Position numbers and translations under genes: made by a program
Shown here: piece by piece, positions 14,801-27,278 of the stretch
How the letters are laid out: every line of letters begins with the position of its first letter
How positions within the stretch are numbered: position 1 is the stretch's first letter
Assembly: GCA_023846275.1 (NCBI GenBank)
Contig: CM043872.1
Span: 29,502,670-29,566,669 of the forward strand
DNA from: Vanilla planifolia
Taxonomy: Eukaryota; Streptophyta; Magnoliopsida; Asparagales; Orchidaceae
DNA: 64,000 nucleotides
Direction of reading: 5' to 3'
The notes under the pieces: model-generated
Databases searched by the model: none
The model's input: the letters and a program-made list of their open reading frames with translations, nothing else
What the model was told of the DNA's origin: nothing

Positions 14801-17159
14801 CAACAAACACTTATTTTAGTATTATACTTGGATTTACAACATCTTGTATCATATAACATTTTTGTTGTTATTATAGACTTATAACACATATATGTAATCT
14901 TAAATGGGATGTTTTGTTTCATAACAACACCAAAGTAATCTTCAATGTTATGCAACTTGCTTGGATTGTTAGCACTCCTATTAATTTTATCATCATTTTG
15001 ACCTACACATTATGGTTGCTAAAACTCTATTCAATGTTTTTAGATCCATAGTAACAGTATTCTCATGTCATTGGTGCTTGTATTAACTTAGATTTTATAT
15101 ACTTGTTTTTTTGTGTATGCTATATGATCAAACCTCTTGAACTCCAAACTCATTGTTGTTTAGTTTTAATAATCTCCTTAGATTTATTATTAATTAAAAT
15201 ATTGTTAGTAAAAAATGCACGTTGATATTTTATTTTTAATTTGACTAGTAAGAGTACATAATTATAATTAATACAAAATGATAAGGATTTAAAGCAAACT
15301 CTGCTTAAGTTCAATTGTAAATTAGAAATTTTTTAGTCAACTTCTTGAGTGCATATGCATTTCGTTGGCTTCATTATACGTGTCCTTTGATTTTATTATA
15401 TATAATATTACCTTATTTTATTATGATTTAAAAAAAAATGCTCATCTTCCATTTAAGTGATTTTAGTTATAGTTGGATATTTAGCCTATTAATTATTCTT
15501 TGCAATACTGTTGAATTTCAATAATCTGCTGATATGAGATTATGTCAGCAATCTTGCTAAGGTAACTTTGGAGAACATGATTAAAGGTGCCGTTGTTATT
15601 CTTTGTAATGCAGTACCAGTTCAAGCTAGTTCTTGTTTTTGAACTTTTTTGATGTTTATGTAAAATGGTTAGACTTCACTGTTTTTGTTAGTGGTTAAAT
15701 ATGTTGTGTATTATGAACTGATGCTGTAGATCTAGGAGTAAAATTACACTTTTTGGATGAACAATTTGACCTGAATAATTGCCCTGTAGCTACTGCTATC
15801 TTCTATTTCTCTATATATTTCTAGTTTACTTGCCAAACTATATGGAACTCGACGTTTGTGATGTTTTTTATCTAATCTTTGATAATTTTTATCAACTTGC
15901 ATTTTGTTTTTGTGGCTCAAGTAATCTTGTTGTATTTAACTCGGTTGAAACTACTCTTATTTGGGTGCATCTAGCTGCATATGTTTGCATCTGAAATGAT
16001 TTTGTTAGTTGATGCTTAAAGCAAACGAGGTTAGTCTCTAATGGAACTAGAGCTGTCCAATTGCGTAGTCTTTGAATGCATATTTGTTCGTAGAGACAGT
16101 TTTTAGTGGACAAGTATTGGTGGTGACTGCAAAATGATCTGTCGTTGATTCACAAGTGCAAAAAAGTTGAAAAAACATGTTTGTTTGCTTCTATCTTCCT
16201 AAGGATGAGGTAAAGAGAAAAATTGTTTACCAAAGCTGAGTATTGTTTGATGTTTGAAGAAATTGGCTCACTATTTCCTAAAACAATTTCTTCTCTGTTC
16301 AAAAATGAGTGGCTTTGCAGGAATATGATGCAATGCGCAGGTAGAGATGATGCTGTAGCTTTTAGCATAATAGATGTGCACATCACATATTGAGAACTTG
16401 CACTTATCATTTTAACATGTTTATTTTTTGCTGTGTTTTTTCTTTTTGGCTGGTTTTTTTTGTGTTCTTTTTGGTTTTTTGGCTGCTTAATAGATCTTTT
16501 CAAGTAGAAAATGATCTTTTCTTGAAGGGTGATGATTGGAACACAATAAATTGAGAAAGTTGAAGATAATTCCTTCATTTGCATCTGAACCCTGGTTTCT
16601 TCCCTCCTCAGGTTGGACCAATATGCTATTGCAAAATTTGCCGAAAGCTTTGAAATGATTCCTAAAATCTTGGCGGAAAATGCTGGACTCAATGCTATGG
16701 AAATAATTTCTTCGCTATATGCGGAACACGCTGCTGGAAACATCAAAGTAGGCATCGACTTGACTGAAGGCGTTTGCAAGGATGTCTCAACTATTAATAT
16801 TTGGGATCTCTATTTGACAAAGTAGGCATCTTTATGTTACTTTGATGATTATTCTTGTGGTTTTATGGTGAATTTTGCTAATTCCTTTGCCCAACAAATA
16901 GGTTTTTTGCTCTCAAATATGCTGCGGATGCTGCATGTACAGTACTCCGGGTGGACCAGGTTCGCATTTCTCTAACCTATTTGCTTTTTATTCGTTCTGT
17001 TATTTTATTTTCTACAAGCGTTCTTCTAATTTTTGCAACTATTAGCATGGTTGTAAGCTCTCTTACAATGTTACAATCATCTTCATGTGGCAGATTATAA
17101 TGGCAAAACTAGCTGGTGGACCAAAGAGGGATCAACCTGCGGCCATGGATGATGATTAG
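2834..17159 (+). CDS. CCT8: CCT8, T-complex protein 1 subunit theta (3' part, 9 exons)
   Basis: Theta subunit of the cytosolic TRiC/CCT group II chaperonin, which folds actin, tubulin and other clients with ATP. Exons with GT-AG borders and continuous frame: 2834-2911, 4573-4706, 13451-13523, 13603-13680, 13775-13897, 14014-14108, 16612-16821, 16902-16959, 17094-17159 (stop TAG). Together they encode 304 residues, the last ~55% of a roughly 550-residue protein. Visible family stretches are IAVFAGGVDTSATETKGTVL and SGGAVGEMALHFCERYK (apical and intermediate regions), GSTDSILDDLERAVDDGVN, and the equatorial NAGLNAMEIISSLY and AACTVLRVDQIIMAKLAGGP, ending in an acidic MDDD tail. The N-terminal ATP-binding exons must lie left of the window, because no coding match was seen in 1-2833. 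Every exon is intact. Identification is by similarity to remembered plant CCT8 and is very secure; exon edges are read by eye. Confidence 0.95.
2912..4572 (+). other. CCT8 intron (1.7 kb)
   Basis: Intron between the exon ending HSAEQ and the exon starting LENYAK; GT donor at 2912, CAG acceptor at 4570-4572. AT-rich, with no recognised gene or transposon. Confidence 0.8.
7735..10545 (-). mobile_element. Degenerate L1-type LINE (ORF2 reverse transcriptase and RNase H remnants)
   Basis: Read on the minus strand, the order is: GDHSTNFLHATTMIRHQENH (about 10170-10040), like the GD-NT-FFH region upstream of plant LINE reverse transcriptases; VLREIKEVFNTTHML, then LFPKLDVVHLPISFNLVAFV (about 9910-9660), matching the RT core 'LIPK...RPISL'; and KGLITIKVDIEQG (about 9525-9480), matching 'KLDMEKAYD'. 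At the 3' side, NGVADWMANFD (about 7860-7800) resembles an RNase H C-terminus. In-frame stops and frameshifts occur throughout, so it is a dead copy. It is antisense to CCT8 and lies within its intron. Ends are approximate. A T-run at about 6910-6921 might be the poly(A) tail of the minus-strand element, which would extend it leftward. Confidence 0.75.
8240..8749. repeat. Tandem duplication, 2 x 255 bp, in CCT8 intron
   Basis: Units 8240-8494 and about 8495-8749. Both begin with GTGGTTCTAGTGGTCTAGAG and share an ordered series of matching blocks, with many substitutions between them. The offset is 255 bp. It lies inside the decayed LINE region and is diverged, so not recent. Confidence 0.8.
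12004..12024. repeat. (CA)n microsatellite
   Basis: About ten AC/CA units on the plus strand inside the giant CCT8 intron. Confidence 0.9.
14109..16611 (+). other. CCT8 intron (2.5 kb)
   Basis: Intron splitting a glycine codon (GG|G) between FSFSEP and LDQYAIAKF. The 209-codon reverse open frame covering 16150-16779 is an antisense shadow of intron plus the following exon. No transposon was recognised. Confidence 0.8.
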
Positions 17160-17400
17160 ATTTTTCAAGTTTTAAGCTTCACTCAATGCGTTTGTAGGGT
17201 ACATGAAAGCAGCACCAAAAGAAGTTTTGTTTCTTAGGAAGTGCTTTTGAAGGACTTGAACGTACTTAAGTGCCCCTTTTTTTTTTTTTTTTATTGTTTT
17301 GCCGTTTTATGCTGTTTCTGGGATAGTTCTTTGACATTGTTAATGTATTTCCGGACAATTCTGTATAAATCATGATTGAGTTTTTTAACTTTGCCCATCT
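17160..17400 (+). other. CCT8 3' untranslated region (approximate)
   Basis: Sequence after the TAG stop. It includes a T-run at about 17278-17292 and AATGTA and TATAAAT elements near 17341-17370 that could serve as plant polyadenylation signals. The end point is inferred, not seen. Confidence 0.4.
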
Positions 17401-17687
17401 TGAGACGGGTAGTTTTATTTCGGGATTTGCATAATGTGCCTTGTTGTTAGTTGATATACTTCCGTGCTTTCGATTTCTGCTGGTTGTTAGATGTGAATCA
17501 TGTTTGTAAAGATAAAAGTTATAACTGTAGAATGTGTCCTACAAGCTGATGAACCCACCCAGCATTTACCTCCATTTTGGCTGGGTTAAGTATAAGACGA
17601 TAGCTGATGTTATTGTTGACTTGGAAAAGGTTTAAATTCCTAAATCAGCTAAAATCATCTGATTTATAGAGGAAATCTGGATCCATA

Positions 17688-17693
17688 TTTATT
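17688..17693 (-). terminator. AATAAA polyadenylation signal of the THA4-like gene
   Basis: TTTATT on the plus strand reads AATAAA on the minus strand, about 136 nt after the TAA stop. Position and sequence fit a near-upstream polyadenylation element. It implies that the CCT8 and THA4 transcripts converge with their ends a few hundred bases apart or less. Confidence 0.5.
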
Positions 17694-17828
17694 CGAGAAA
17701 TAAAAATACATGTTGAAAGTTTCAAGGCATCTTATAATGTTACAAGGGAAATACAACGGGAGAAATCTACTTTGACTACAAAGGAGACGAAGCAAATCTC
17801 GCTCTCAAGTGCTCTCCTAAGAGCTTGC

Positions 17829-20800
17829 TTATTCACTCTTTTTAACATCGTCACTGGAAGATGCAACCGATTTCTCTATGGATGCTTCAGGTTTTTCTAC
17901 GGAAGAAGTATCGAGAGGCTGATTTCCCTCTTCAGGTTCCTTTTTCAGTTCAGTCTCAAACTCCTTTGCTGCCTGTAAATAAAATGTAAGGAGGATAGAT
18001 TTATTAATTAAGAATTGTTGAGAATGATATAACTGGTAAGATTTCTTGTGCTTCTTCATTTCGTGAAGGGTTGTGAAAGATGTGAAGCCGCCTGAAAGAT
18101 AACTCTTTTGCTGGAGCATAAATACCAAACAGTTAAGGTTCAGCTCACAAAGGGCTTGAATTTATTTGAATTAAATGAAATTATTCACTTTAGTTCTTTC
18201 AAGAAATAGAACTCAGAAGTTTATTTTAATCCAACTGAGGTCAAGTAAATGAATCATTTCACATCATTGTACCATTTTCAAAAAAACAATTTTTCCACAA
18301 AATTCAAACCTGAGTCCTTCCTTTCCAATGTTCTCTACTCAATTTTTTCTTTTTGGATTCTCTCTTGACTTAATCAAAGAAAGAATTCTAATAATTTATT
18401 TACTAATTTCAGTGACTGATGCAACTGCAGATCCATCACCAACCTCCAAACAAATTTTAGCAGGAAATACTCAAATTAAATTTTTAGTTCATGGCAAACC
18501 ACAGGGATCCCTTTCCTCTGAAGCATCAAAATTTGTCCACCTGTAGATCTACAACTATTCCTATGCTAAAATGCACCTGGCTTCTGCTCTGACCACATTT
18601 TATAGAGTTAAACTGATGGAAAAGAAGACTGCTTGACGCTTACAGACAAGCTAAGTCTTCTAAGGGTAAAGAATCAAGCCAATATAAAGCATGGTGAAGG
18701 ATCAAACCCAGGGCAGAGCACAATATAGATAATTACTTCAGTTTTTTGCTTCAACAAGATCTATGAAATCTAACCCTTGGCAAAGACTTCGAGAAGAATA
18801 TTCATTAATAAAGGGATTTTGTAATATGATTCTGTTAGCAATCAATGATGAATTAACTAAGGAAAAATGCATTGCAGCTCATTCTAGGATCCATCCCATC
18901 TTGGAATTTCCACCTTTCAATTTCACTTCCCAGGTTTCAAGATTGCTAGCTTTTTGTTATGGTTTTAATTTTATTTTGGATCATTTTTCTAACACATATA
19001 AATAAATTTCAAGTATTTATAAATTAGCTCTATATTTTAAAGTGCTAAAGAATTATAAAAATAACTACATATATAAGATGTTAAAGTATTAAAATAATAA
19101 ATTAATTTATCATTTTTATATTAGATAAAATATTATAACAAATAACTGAAATTAAAAACAACATAACTAGTATGAAAAAATTATTTTAAAATATGCATGA
19201 AAGAAATGTATTGTTATTAGAGTATTCCAATTTTATTTATTTTTAAGCCTTTTTTAATATTAATATTACAATTAAATAAAACAATATAAAAGCTCATAAA
19301 TTAGAATAAATTTTATATTAAAAATAAATTAAAAAATCATTTCAAAATATAATAAATAAAAACTTCAAAAATAATGACACAACATCTCCATTATACAAAT
19401 TAAATATCTCTAACAAATTAGCTGCATAATATTCGAATTAATTTTAATAAAAATTTGATTTATTTATTGTATTTGCTTATTTAGAAATACAATAAAAAAA
19501 TTAAAAAACAACTTGATTTTAAAAAATAAAAAAATAAATATATTTACAATTGACCTAACACCTAGCTTGTGGAGAAAACAAACATTTTCATATCTATAAA
19601 AATTTTGAATTAATTTTACTTGAAAACTAATTTAAAAAAAACAAATGAACTTTGCAGGTTTGGATTCTAGACCTCCTTGAAACCTAAAAAAGACGTACTC
19701 AACCACTATGCCAAACTATATATCAATATACTTTAGGAGAAGAATTATAAAAAAAAAGTTAAAAAACAATTTTTGAAACTAAATTTTCGCACAATTTGAA
19801 GCAAGCAGAAACTCAGGTTTTTGCCCAAACCTTAAAACCTTACTTTAAACCATGCCCAATCTATCTATCCAATGATAGAGGTTTAAACATTCATGGTGTA
19901 GGTGTTCTCTATTCCTCAGAAAACCAAATTCCAAATTCTAATTTATACACCATTACAATAAATTCGATCCATTAGTCTTGTTCAAAGGGTTAGAAGCAAT
20001 GATGATTTATAATACCACTTAAAAATTAGTGAAATGCAAATTCTTTGCCACCATTCTTAATGGTGATGTGCCTAAGTGGTTCTACAACTTGCCTCTAACC
20101 ACAATTCATAGGTTTGAGAGGCTAATGAGATCATTCTCATCAACTTCTCTAGCAACTCAAGCCCAAGAGTAGAGCAAAATTAGGAGAATAATCCCTTACC
20201 CACAACCAAAGAGTAGAGCAAACGAATTCAAGATTGACAAAAGCAATCAAATATGATCATTGCAACCAAGAGAATTTGAACGTTTTAGTTTGATTCACTA
20301 TCTCCTCCAAGAGATATTTGGTAGAGCACAATGCTACATATATGAAGAGACCTAGATTGTTGATCAAATAAAGAATAAGACAAAAATTAACACATCTACA
20401 AGAGAGCCTTCCATAGAGAAGAGGCCAATGTATTTCAATAGAATAATAATAATTAGCATGGAAACCATCAAATAAGGAATGATCAACATCCATTACTTCC
20501 CAAGTGCTTCCCATGAAGAGATGTAAGTAGCTATCAAAATGGGACAGGTCAATATGCCTTTGTGATCACAACAAGTACTAGACATACATGTTGACCATGT
20601 CCACAGTAATTTAAGCATATAGCCCTTACATTAAGAGGCTCTTGAAGAGTACAAATTAAAGAAGAAAAATAAACAATCAAATTATCAAAGGACAACAACA
20701 ACAATGCTTATGGAAATGGTTGAGAGCCATATCTGAGTTTATTCCCTAAATTGGTAAGAGAAAATTTCCCATAAATATCATCGATCATCTTGGGAGGAAT

Positions 20801-23800
20801 AAAATTCTATCCAAGAAAATCAACTCTAAAGAGTTTTGAGACAATACTGGATGCAAATTTCACCATTAAAAAGAAGTGACATGTAGCCTCTATATTTTGT
20901 CTTGAAGGAGTTACCATGTTTAGGAAACTCACATTACAATTTAATTATGATCATGAGTTGGATAGCAAACAATGTGGTCAGAAAAATGCTTATTGATATT
21001 AGCAACTTAGTGGATCAACTCTTCTTTGTGCATTAAATAAGACGAGGATTGAATGAGATCTAAATTTCATTATTGCAAAGGCTAACTCTTATAATGTCAT
21101 CTTGGGAATGACCACATAGATTAAGTTTGTTATAGTTGCATCAACACCTCTCATATGCATCAAATTTCCAACCCCATCATGACTAGCATGCAAACAAAGT
21201 GACTTGCTCCAATATAGAAAGTCTACTTGAGAACAATGAAGAGAATTCAGTGGACTCAAAAGAATAAATATATCTCCCAAAGAAATATTTAGCTTATTTT
21301 GTAGATGTCTGAAATATATCCATCAACCTTATCGATGCATCTAAAACTATTGTGATATCTGCTGAATTAAATGAAACTCAGGTAGAATATGACATTGCTC
21401 CCTTTAATAATCCTAGAATTGATCATGAAATATCAGCAAGAACTCACTAAGCAAGAACGAAGCAAAAATTCCTAGTGTTGACTCAACAATAAGAAAGAAC
21501 TCACTCTTAGTTGGCAAAGGAAAAGACCCTACAACCTCTAGAAGTAAGACGAAATCAAATTTGAAGTTAGTAGAGTACTTGAGGCTGATTTCATTAGATA
21601 ATAACATCACCTCATGGGCTTTCAAAAGTTGTACTTGTCAAAGGTAAAATGATAATTGCAAATGTGTGTCAATTATACTCATGGCAATTAAGCTTGTCCA
21701 AAAGTTTTGTCTCTTTTCTGTATCAATAAAAAACCTCTCTTTGCTTGTCTGAGGGTATTTACGATTAAAAATCAATAAGAAAGAACTCACTCTTAGTTGG
21801 CAAAGGAAAAGACCCTACAACCTCTAGAAGTAAGACGAAATCAAATTCGAAGTTAGTAGAGTACTTGAGGCTGATTTCATTAGATAATAACATCACCTCA
21901 TGGGCTTTCAAAAGTTGTACTTGTCAAAGGTAAAATGATAATTGCAAATGTGTGTCAATTATACTCATGGCAATTAAGCTTGTCCAAAAGTTTTGTTTCT
22001 TTTCTGTATCAATAAAAAAACTCTCTTTGCTTGTCTGAGGGTATTTACGATTAAAAATCAATACAAGTTATCAAGTCAAGAGTATTACACGACCAAGAGT
22101 CAATAATGTTCTTCTTCATAATTGTCATTTTGTTCAAATGACAATCAATTAAGAGTAGAAAGCATAGAACATGCAATAGAAAAAGAACATATTATGAAAA
22201 ACCTAGGTGTAGGGCTTGTCATAACTCATAACCTTATTCTTTTGAAATTAATAGTGATATGCTTTCTCCAAAAGAGAGTAATCTTGACAATTCAATCAAA
22301 AAAAATATTTTTCAAATAGCACATTTTCCCATTCTTAAATCAACATACGTACAAGAAAACAAAGTTAATGTAATAAAACAGGTTTTTAATCATAAACTAA
22401 CAAACAAATGTGATATGCATCCAATGCCTAAATCATTATATCTCAAGAGAATTTTACAAAAGTGTTATAATAGCACATACAAAGCTAAATTATGTCTTGA
22501 TACATATTAACTCTAATTACTTCTTCATCTTCAATCTTTACTCAATGATATACTTTGCATACATAGGCTAAAGCCAATCAGATATAAAACAATAAGCATT
22601 GACAATAAATTTGTCCTAAAAATCTCACTTTCAAGAAAGGCCAACATCAAATCCCCAACTAGTGTAATAGTGTAAAAAGACAAAACATGAGATTTAGTTT
22701 AGCGTATAATCTTATTCATTTGAAATAAAAAATGAACTTCAACTCTCCAAAAGTACTGTTAATCTCAACCATTTCTTCAAATACTATCAAAAAGTGTCTT
22801 TCCTATTCTAATGCCATTATATGGGCAAATAAGACAAATGGAATGTATTCAAAAGGTTTTTAGTCCTTTCGAAAAATTTCCTTTATTCTACAAGCTTTGA
22901 TGTATTTGTTCGTCTTAGAGAAATTCTCCACCAATTTATAAGAAGTTAATCAACTTGAACTTATGATTGCAAATTGTTCTTAACAATTCAAAAACCTAGG
23001 TTAGCTTCATAAGCAGCACCATAAATTTTATTTAAAACCTCTGTCAAATACTCCAATGCTAGACTAGACCAGATTCAATGAGTTACTTAAGTTTAAGTAT
23101 TAGCACATACTTGTAGTTGAGGTTGGTTAGCAATATCAAGAATTTTCCTCTTAACACAAGTTTTAACAGTTTCCTTTTCAATTGCCATCATCTTGACATA
23201 TCAAGCATTTGCTATATTCATAGAAATCTTATCTAGCCAAGTTTTAATAGTTTGCTTTTCTGACTTGTAAACAATTCTTTCTATGGGTTGAATGTTTACA
23301 ACACTCTCTTTCTTGGCAATTTTAATTACTCTCATAGTCGATACAAATAACACTAAAACAAAACAAGAAAGAGATAGAGTAAAAGATCTATCCAGTTAGG
23401 TCTTAAAGAGAACATAGATGCACTACTTCTTCTGAAGTAGGATCTTCGATGTGCTTTAGCACTTTAAGGCTCATGTAAAAAATTGTCTAATAAAAGTATT
23501 CAACCCTCTAATTCGTGGATGATAATTCATCCTTGCATGCTTCTTATATTGATTTCTTTCCTCTTGTTAGGGGTTCATCATCAAAATCCTTTCAAGCAGA
23601 GAGCATGCATGTTTTGTGTTCCATATTGTACAAAAGGTGAGCAATGGGACAAGAACAATCATAAGAGAAGATTTAAATTAGGTTTCTCTTAAGCAAAGAA
23701 GGGTCAACTATTTAAAGAGTAAACGAGTTGATAAGTTTCCTCACTTATCCAATACATCACTTACTCGACAAATGTTTTTTGTTATAAAATATTTGTTTAA

Positions 23801-26800
23801 GTATTTTTTTCTATAAATATTGCATTGCACATGAAATTTTTAAGCACTACATAAATGAGGAGATAAGTATTAAGGAAAAAATGAAGCTAAAAAATTCTCA
23901 ACTTGACTACAAATCGCTTTATAGGTTTGAAACACAAAATTCTACCACATAGAGGTCAAGTATCTGGATGTTTCAAGTATAATGTTCATACTCATAAGGG
24001 CATTATCCAATTTTACTGTATGATGCAAGACATCCCATTACAAAAATTCCTCTTTTATCAAGGAGTTGACTTAAGGATGTTGTTCATCTTTAGCCTTGGA
24101 CGTTGCTAGCTAGCCTCAAGAAAGATGTCACATCAATTTGTTATAATCATCTTCATCAGCTCAATGAAGTAAAGTTACTTCAATGATTATAGTGGCTTAC
24201 CAAGTGTCAAGCCATGTTAAGGATGACTTAGCAACTTTTCCACTAACCCAATAGTTTAGGTTCAAGGTAACCTTGCAAAGCATCTTTTCTAGTTTTTAAC
24301 AAGGATAGTTTTTTTTTTTCCTATTTTTGGTGAATTCTCTCTATGATTATACTTGAGCTTGAATAGTTCTACTCAACAATTTTCACATTGAATTTACCTC
24401 TTCTCCTATCTCTATAAAGGCAATCATCTTCAATTTCATATTGCTCATTTTACTTAAAAAGAAGCTCTCTATCACTATTGATGGGTTTGAACCAATTCTT
24501 TTGTAAAATCTCTATCCTAAATTTCCTCAACAAAGATTGCATCAACACTTTAAAGGCTTGATGACTAGGAATATGATTTCCAAATTAAATTTTTCTTAGA
24601 CATTACAAAAGCAATGAAAAATAACTATCAAGCTTAGAGGAGAGAAGGTTGAACATTGGTTGTGTAACCATTTAATCTCTAAAGTCATCTCGTAGATTGG
24701 GTCTTACATCAAGAACTAAAATTAGTTTGTTTGCTTCACATGCCATAGCTTTAGTTGATAACTCTTGGTAACCACCTTGTAGACATCGGCTCTTGCACCC
24801 AAGTACATGATATTTAAGTTATCATTCGTTTTCCTTCTCTTGATATCCATTCCCTATTCTACACTTATAAGTGCATATGCTCACTAATAAAGATACCCTA
24901 CCAAGTTGATATATGCATTTAACGCATCTTTTATGTCCGTAGTTACCATTATCCATTTAAAATATTTAATAACATATGAAAAAAAAGGCATTAGTATTGG
25001 ACATATTACATGCTAAGGAATTCACATGTTATAGCACATGGTTCCTAACAAAAAAAATTAAAGATCTTTTAGGAGGAGCATTAGACCAAATTTGCATTGT
25101 AAAATCAAATGATTGAAGTAATTGACAAATGGATCAACAAATAATAATCTAAGAGCTTCTAATCCATTGAAGTAAAACAATCTTGATTGAAGAGAGACAA
25201 AATGCTAAGAAGCTTTTTGCAAGCATCAAGATCATCTAGAAAGAGTTTGTAACACAAAATATTAACCATAGTCAATGATGATATCGAGAAACAATTTGAA
25301 ATTCGATATATTTAAGAAAACATAGCACACAAGGAAAATTATCCATTTGTGCAAAACAAAACAGAAAAATGACACAGATTTTGTTGATAATTAAAAAATC
25401 CTTTAAACTTTCCCATAAATTTGTTTTTAAAATGATAAGAAAGCATATTTTGTGTGTGCCAACTAAATTAGTTAATCAAGATCTTGATAGTCGCTACTAA
25501 GATCTTAGTTTTAATCATTCTCATATACAGATTTCATCCTCAATTTATTCAAAAGAAATGAAAAAAAATTTTAGCTCCACGATATGATTCAAACTTGTGT
25601 TAGTTGTAAATAAAGTTCCTCAAATACTTAGATAAACTCATGTTAGGGGAACTTAAGTTGGGCCCAATATACAAATTTTTTAGCAACCAATAATTCAAAA
25701 ACTTAAACTAATTGGTAGAAAGCACATTAAATATGCATTTAGGTTCCAATGCTAATGCTTACGTTATAATATGATACTATACTTTATTTCATTTATACTT
25801 ATAAGTGGGAATCTCATCTAGATTTTGCACCTTCCTTTAACTATGAAATCTTCATACTAATTGAGTCAAGTGTCATTTTGATCATAAAATATACAATGTG
25901 ATTCACCAATTCTTTTCACTACATGTCAATTATATCAATTGCTCTACAATAGATAACCAAACTATGGTAATCACACATTGATCATTTGAAAGAAGCCTAA
26001 GAGACTCCACAAAGCTTATCAATTTTAATAAGTATCATGAACACAAACAATTATTCAAACATGAGGAGACACAATGTGAGTTGTTCAAAACTCTACTCAA
26101 CTATCATAGGAACTCTACTCAATTATCATAGGAACCACCAAAAACCCATGTGAGCTTCAAATTATATGAACCGTTTATTTTTAACCAAACCTAACTCCTC
26201 TTTTAGCCAAACTAGTATTGATAATAGTTGTTAAGTGGATTTCATCAAATGAAGAATAAGCTCAATACACCTATTGATAGACACCTAATAACTCAAGAAC
26301 TTAAGCCTATAGATGGTGGGCACATTCATTGCATACTAAGGCTTCAAAACTATACTCAACTGATAATATGGACTAAAATTAATCTCACTTATATTCAACA
26401 ATATGAATGCCCAATATTGTTTAATTAGAGATCATGGTTTAATTGGAATACGTATAAACATAATTAACCAAAAAAGCTTATTAAAGAACTTTCCAATTAA
26501 TAGCATAAACAAATAACTTTTACTCCACAAAGGATCACACTAATAACACCATTAGCTTAAATTTCCTTCTTGCAAAAGGAGGTTTATAAAGGATTTTAAT
26601 GGCAAAATCAAACCATTGAAATGTAGCCCCCAAAGCACGAGCTCATAGATTTGTCACAAATCCTAATCTTTAATAGCAAGGAAGAGCACATCAATTACAT
26701 AATAGTTGATATGGATTTCTCAGCAGTAATGCAGCAATAAAGTGGGCTTAAAAGGGGGAAGAATAAGCTATCTCATAAGTGTACTCTCATGAGGGACCAA

Positions 26801-27278
26801 ACTTAAAGCTAGAACCAACAGAAGCAATCAAGCAAAGCTCCGGATAGACAAAACCACAAAATCAGTAATTCAGATAAGTAAAGCCCATCTCAGGTGTCGC
26901 ACATGTAGTCGGCTGTTTGGGAAAAGAGGGGAAGAAAGAAATTCAAACCTGCTGAAAACTTTTGACAGTCTTTCCGATGGAGCGGCCGATTTCCGGCAGC
27001 TGCTTCGGGCCAAAGACAAGCGCGGCGACGCCAGCGATGACGACGAGCTCCGGAACGCCAAGTCCGAACAGACAGCGGCAGTTGAGCCCACGGGATCTTC
27101 CTCTTCCAACAACGGCCCTCTCCCTGCGGGCCACCACTGCCAGCCTCGCCGGCGACGATAAGGATCTCACACTTCTGTTGAACAAAGCAGAGCTGGAAGA
27201 CAACAAAGCAGCGTGCGGCAGATCACTATGCCTTGTAGGAAGACAGGAAAAGGACGCCATTAGAGACGAGGTAGCCAT
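17829..27278 (-). CDS. THA4: THA4/TatA-like thylakoid Sec-independent (Tat) translocase subunit, 2 exons
   Basis: TatA-family component of the thylakoid twin-arginine (cpTat) translocase, which assembles with HCF106 (TatB) and cpTatC to move folded proteins into the lumen. Exon 1 is 27278-26949 (110 codons), exon 2 is 17972-17829 (47 codons plus TAA), giving 157 residues in a continuous frame. Residues 1 to about 68 look like a Ser/Arg-rich chloroplast transit peptide. Then come FGLGVPELVVIAGVAALVFG (71-90, membrane helix with Glu77, which matches the functionally important TatA/THA4 glutamate), the FGP hinge (89-91), the amphipathic helix QLPEIGRSIGKTVKSFQQ continuing into AAKEFETELKKEP, and an acidic Ser-rich stromal tail. 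Start ATG 27278 is the first in frame; a second ATG lies six codons in. Exon 1 is GC-rich, unlike its surroundings. HCF106 is less likely because the protein is too short. The join across a 9 kb intron rests on frame, GT-AG sites and family match. Confidence 0.92.
20023..21233 (+). mobile_element. Degenerate Ty3/gypsy retrotransposon (gag and protease remnants)
   Basis: At 20023-20172 the plus strand reads FATILNGDVPKWFYNLPLTT then IHRFERLMRSFSSTSLATQA, a clear match to the plant gypsy Gag pattern 'G-A--WF--LPP-SI-SF--L---F'. At about 20956-21035 it reads SWIANNVVRKMLIDISNLVD, corresponding to the retropepsin region, but the catalytic D-T/S-G is replaced by DIS. At 21090-21233, YNVILGMTT and ASTPLICIKFPTP match the 'YNAILGR...STxHLxxKFPT' block after the protease. 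Stops and frameshifts make it inactive. It is antisense to the host gene. LTRs were not found and the true limits are unknown. Confidence 0.75.
21488..22059. repeat. Near-perfect tandem duplication, 2 x 286 bp
   Basis: Units 21488-21773 and 21774-22059. By eye only three substitutions separate the two 286-bp units (near 21557/21843, 21710/21996 and 21735/22021), about 99% identity. The unit contains AATAAGAAAGAACTCACTC near its start and GTATTTACGATTAAAAATC at its end. The short frames in the unit are not a recognised gene. Confidence 0.95.

Larger units (their letters stand above)
17973..26948 (-). other. THA4-like gene giant intron (9.0 kb)
   Basis: Phase-0 intron between ...KSFQQ and AAKEFE.... 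On the minus strand the donor is CAG|GTTTGA at 26949/26948 and the acceptor is TTTACAG just before 17972. It contains a plus-strand Ty3/gypsy gag-protease remnant (about 20.0-21.3 kb) and a 286-bp tandem duplication. Stretches 18000-19980 (extremely AT-rich at 19000-19650) and 22060-26900 hold only short unassigned open frames. Confidence 0.85.

Noticed and set aside
16150-16779. 209-codon reverse open frame
   Set aside because: It overlaps the CCT8 exon at 16612-16821 in antisense plus adjacent intron. It resembles no protein and is explained as a shadow of the real exon.
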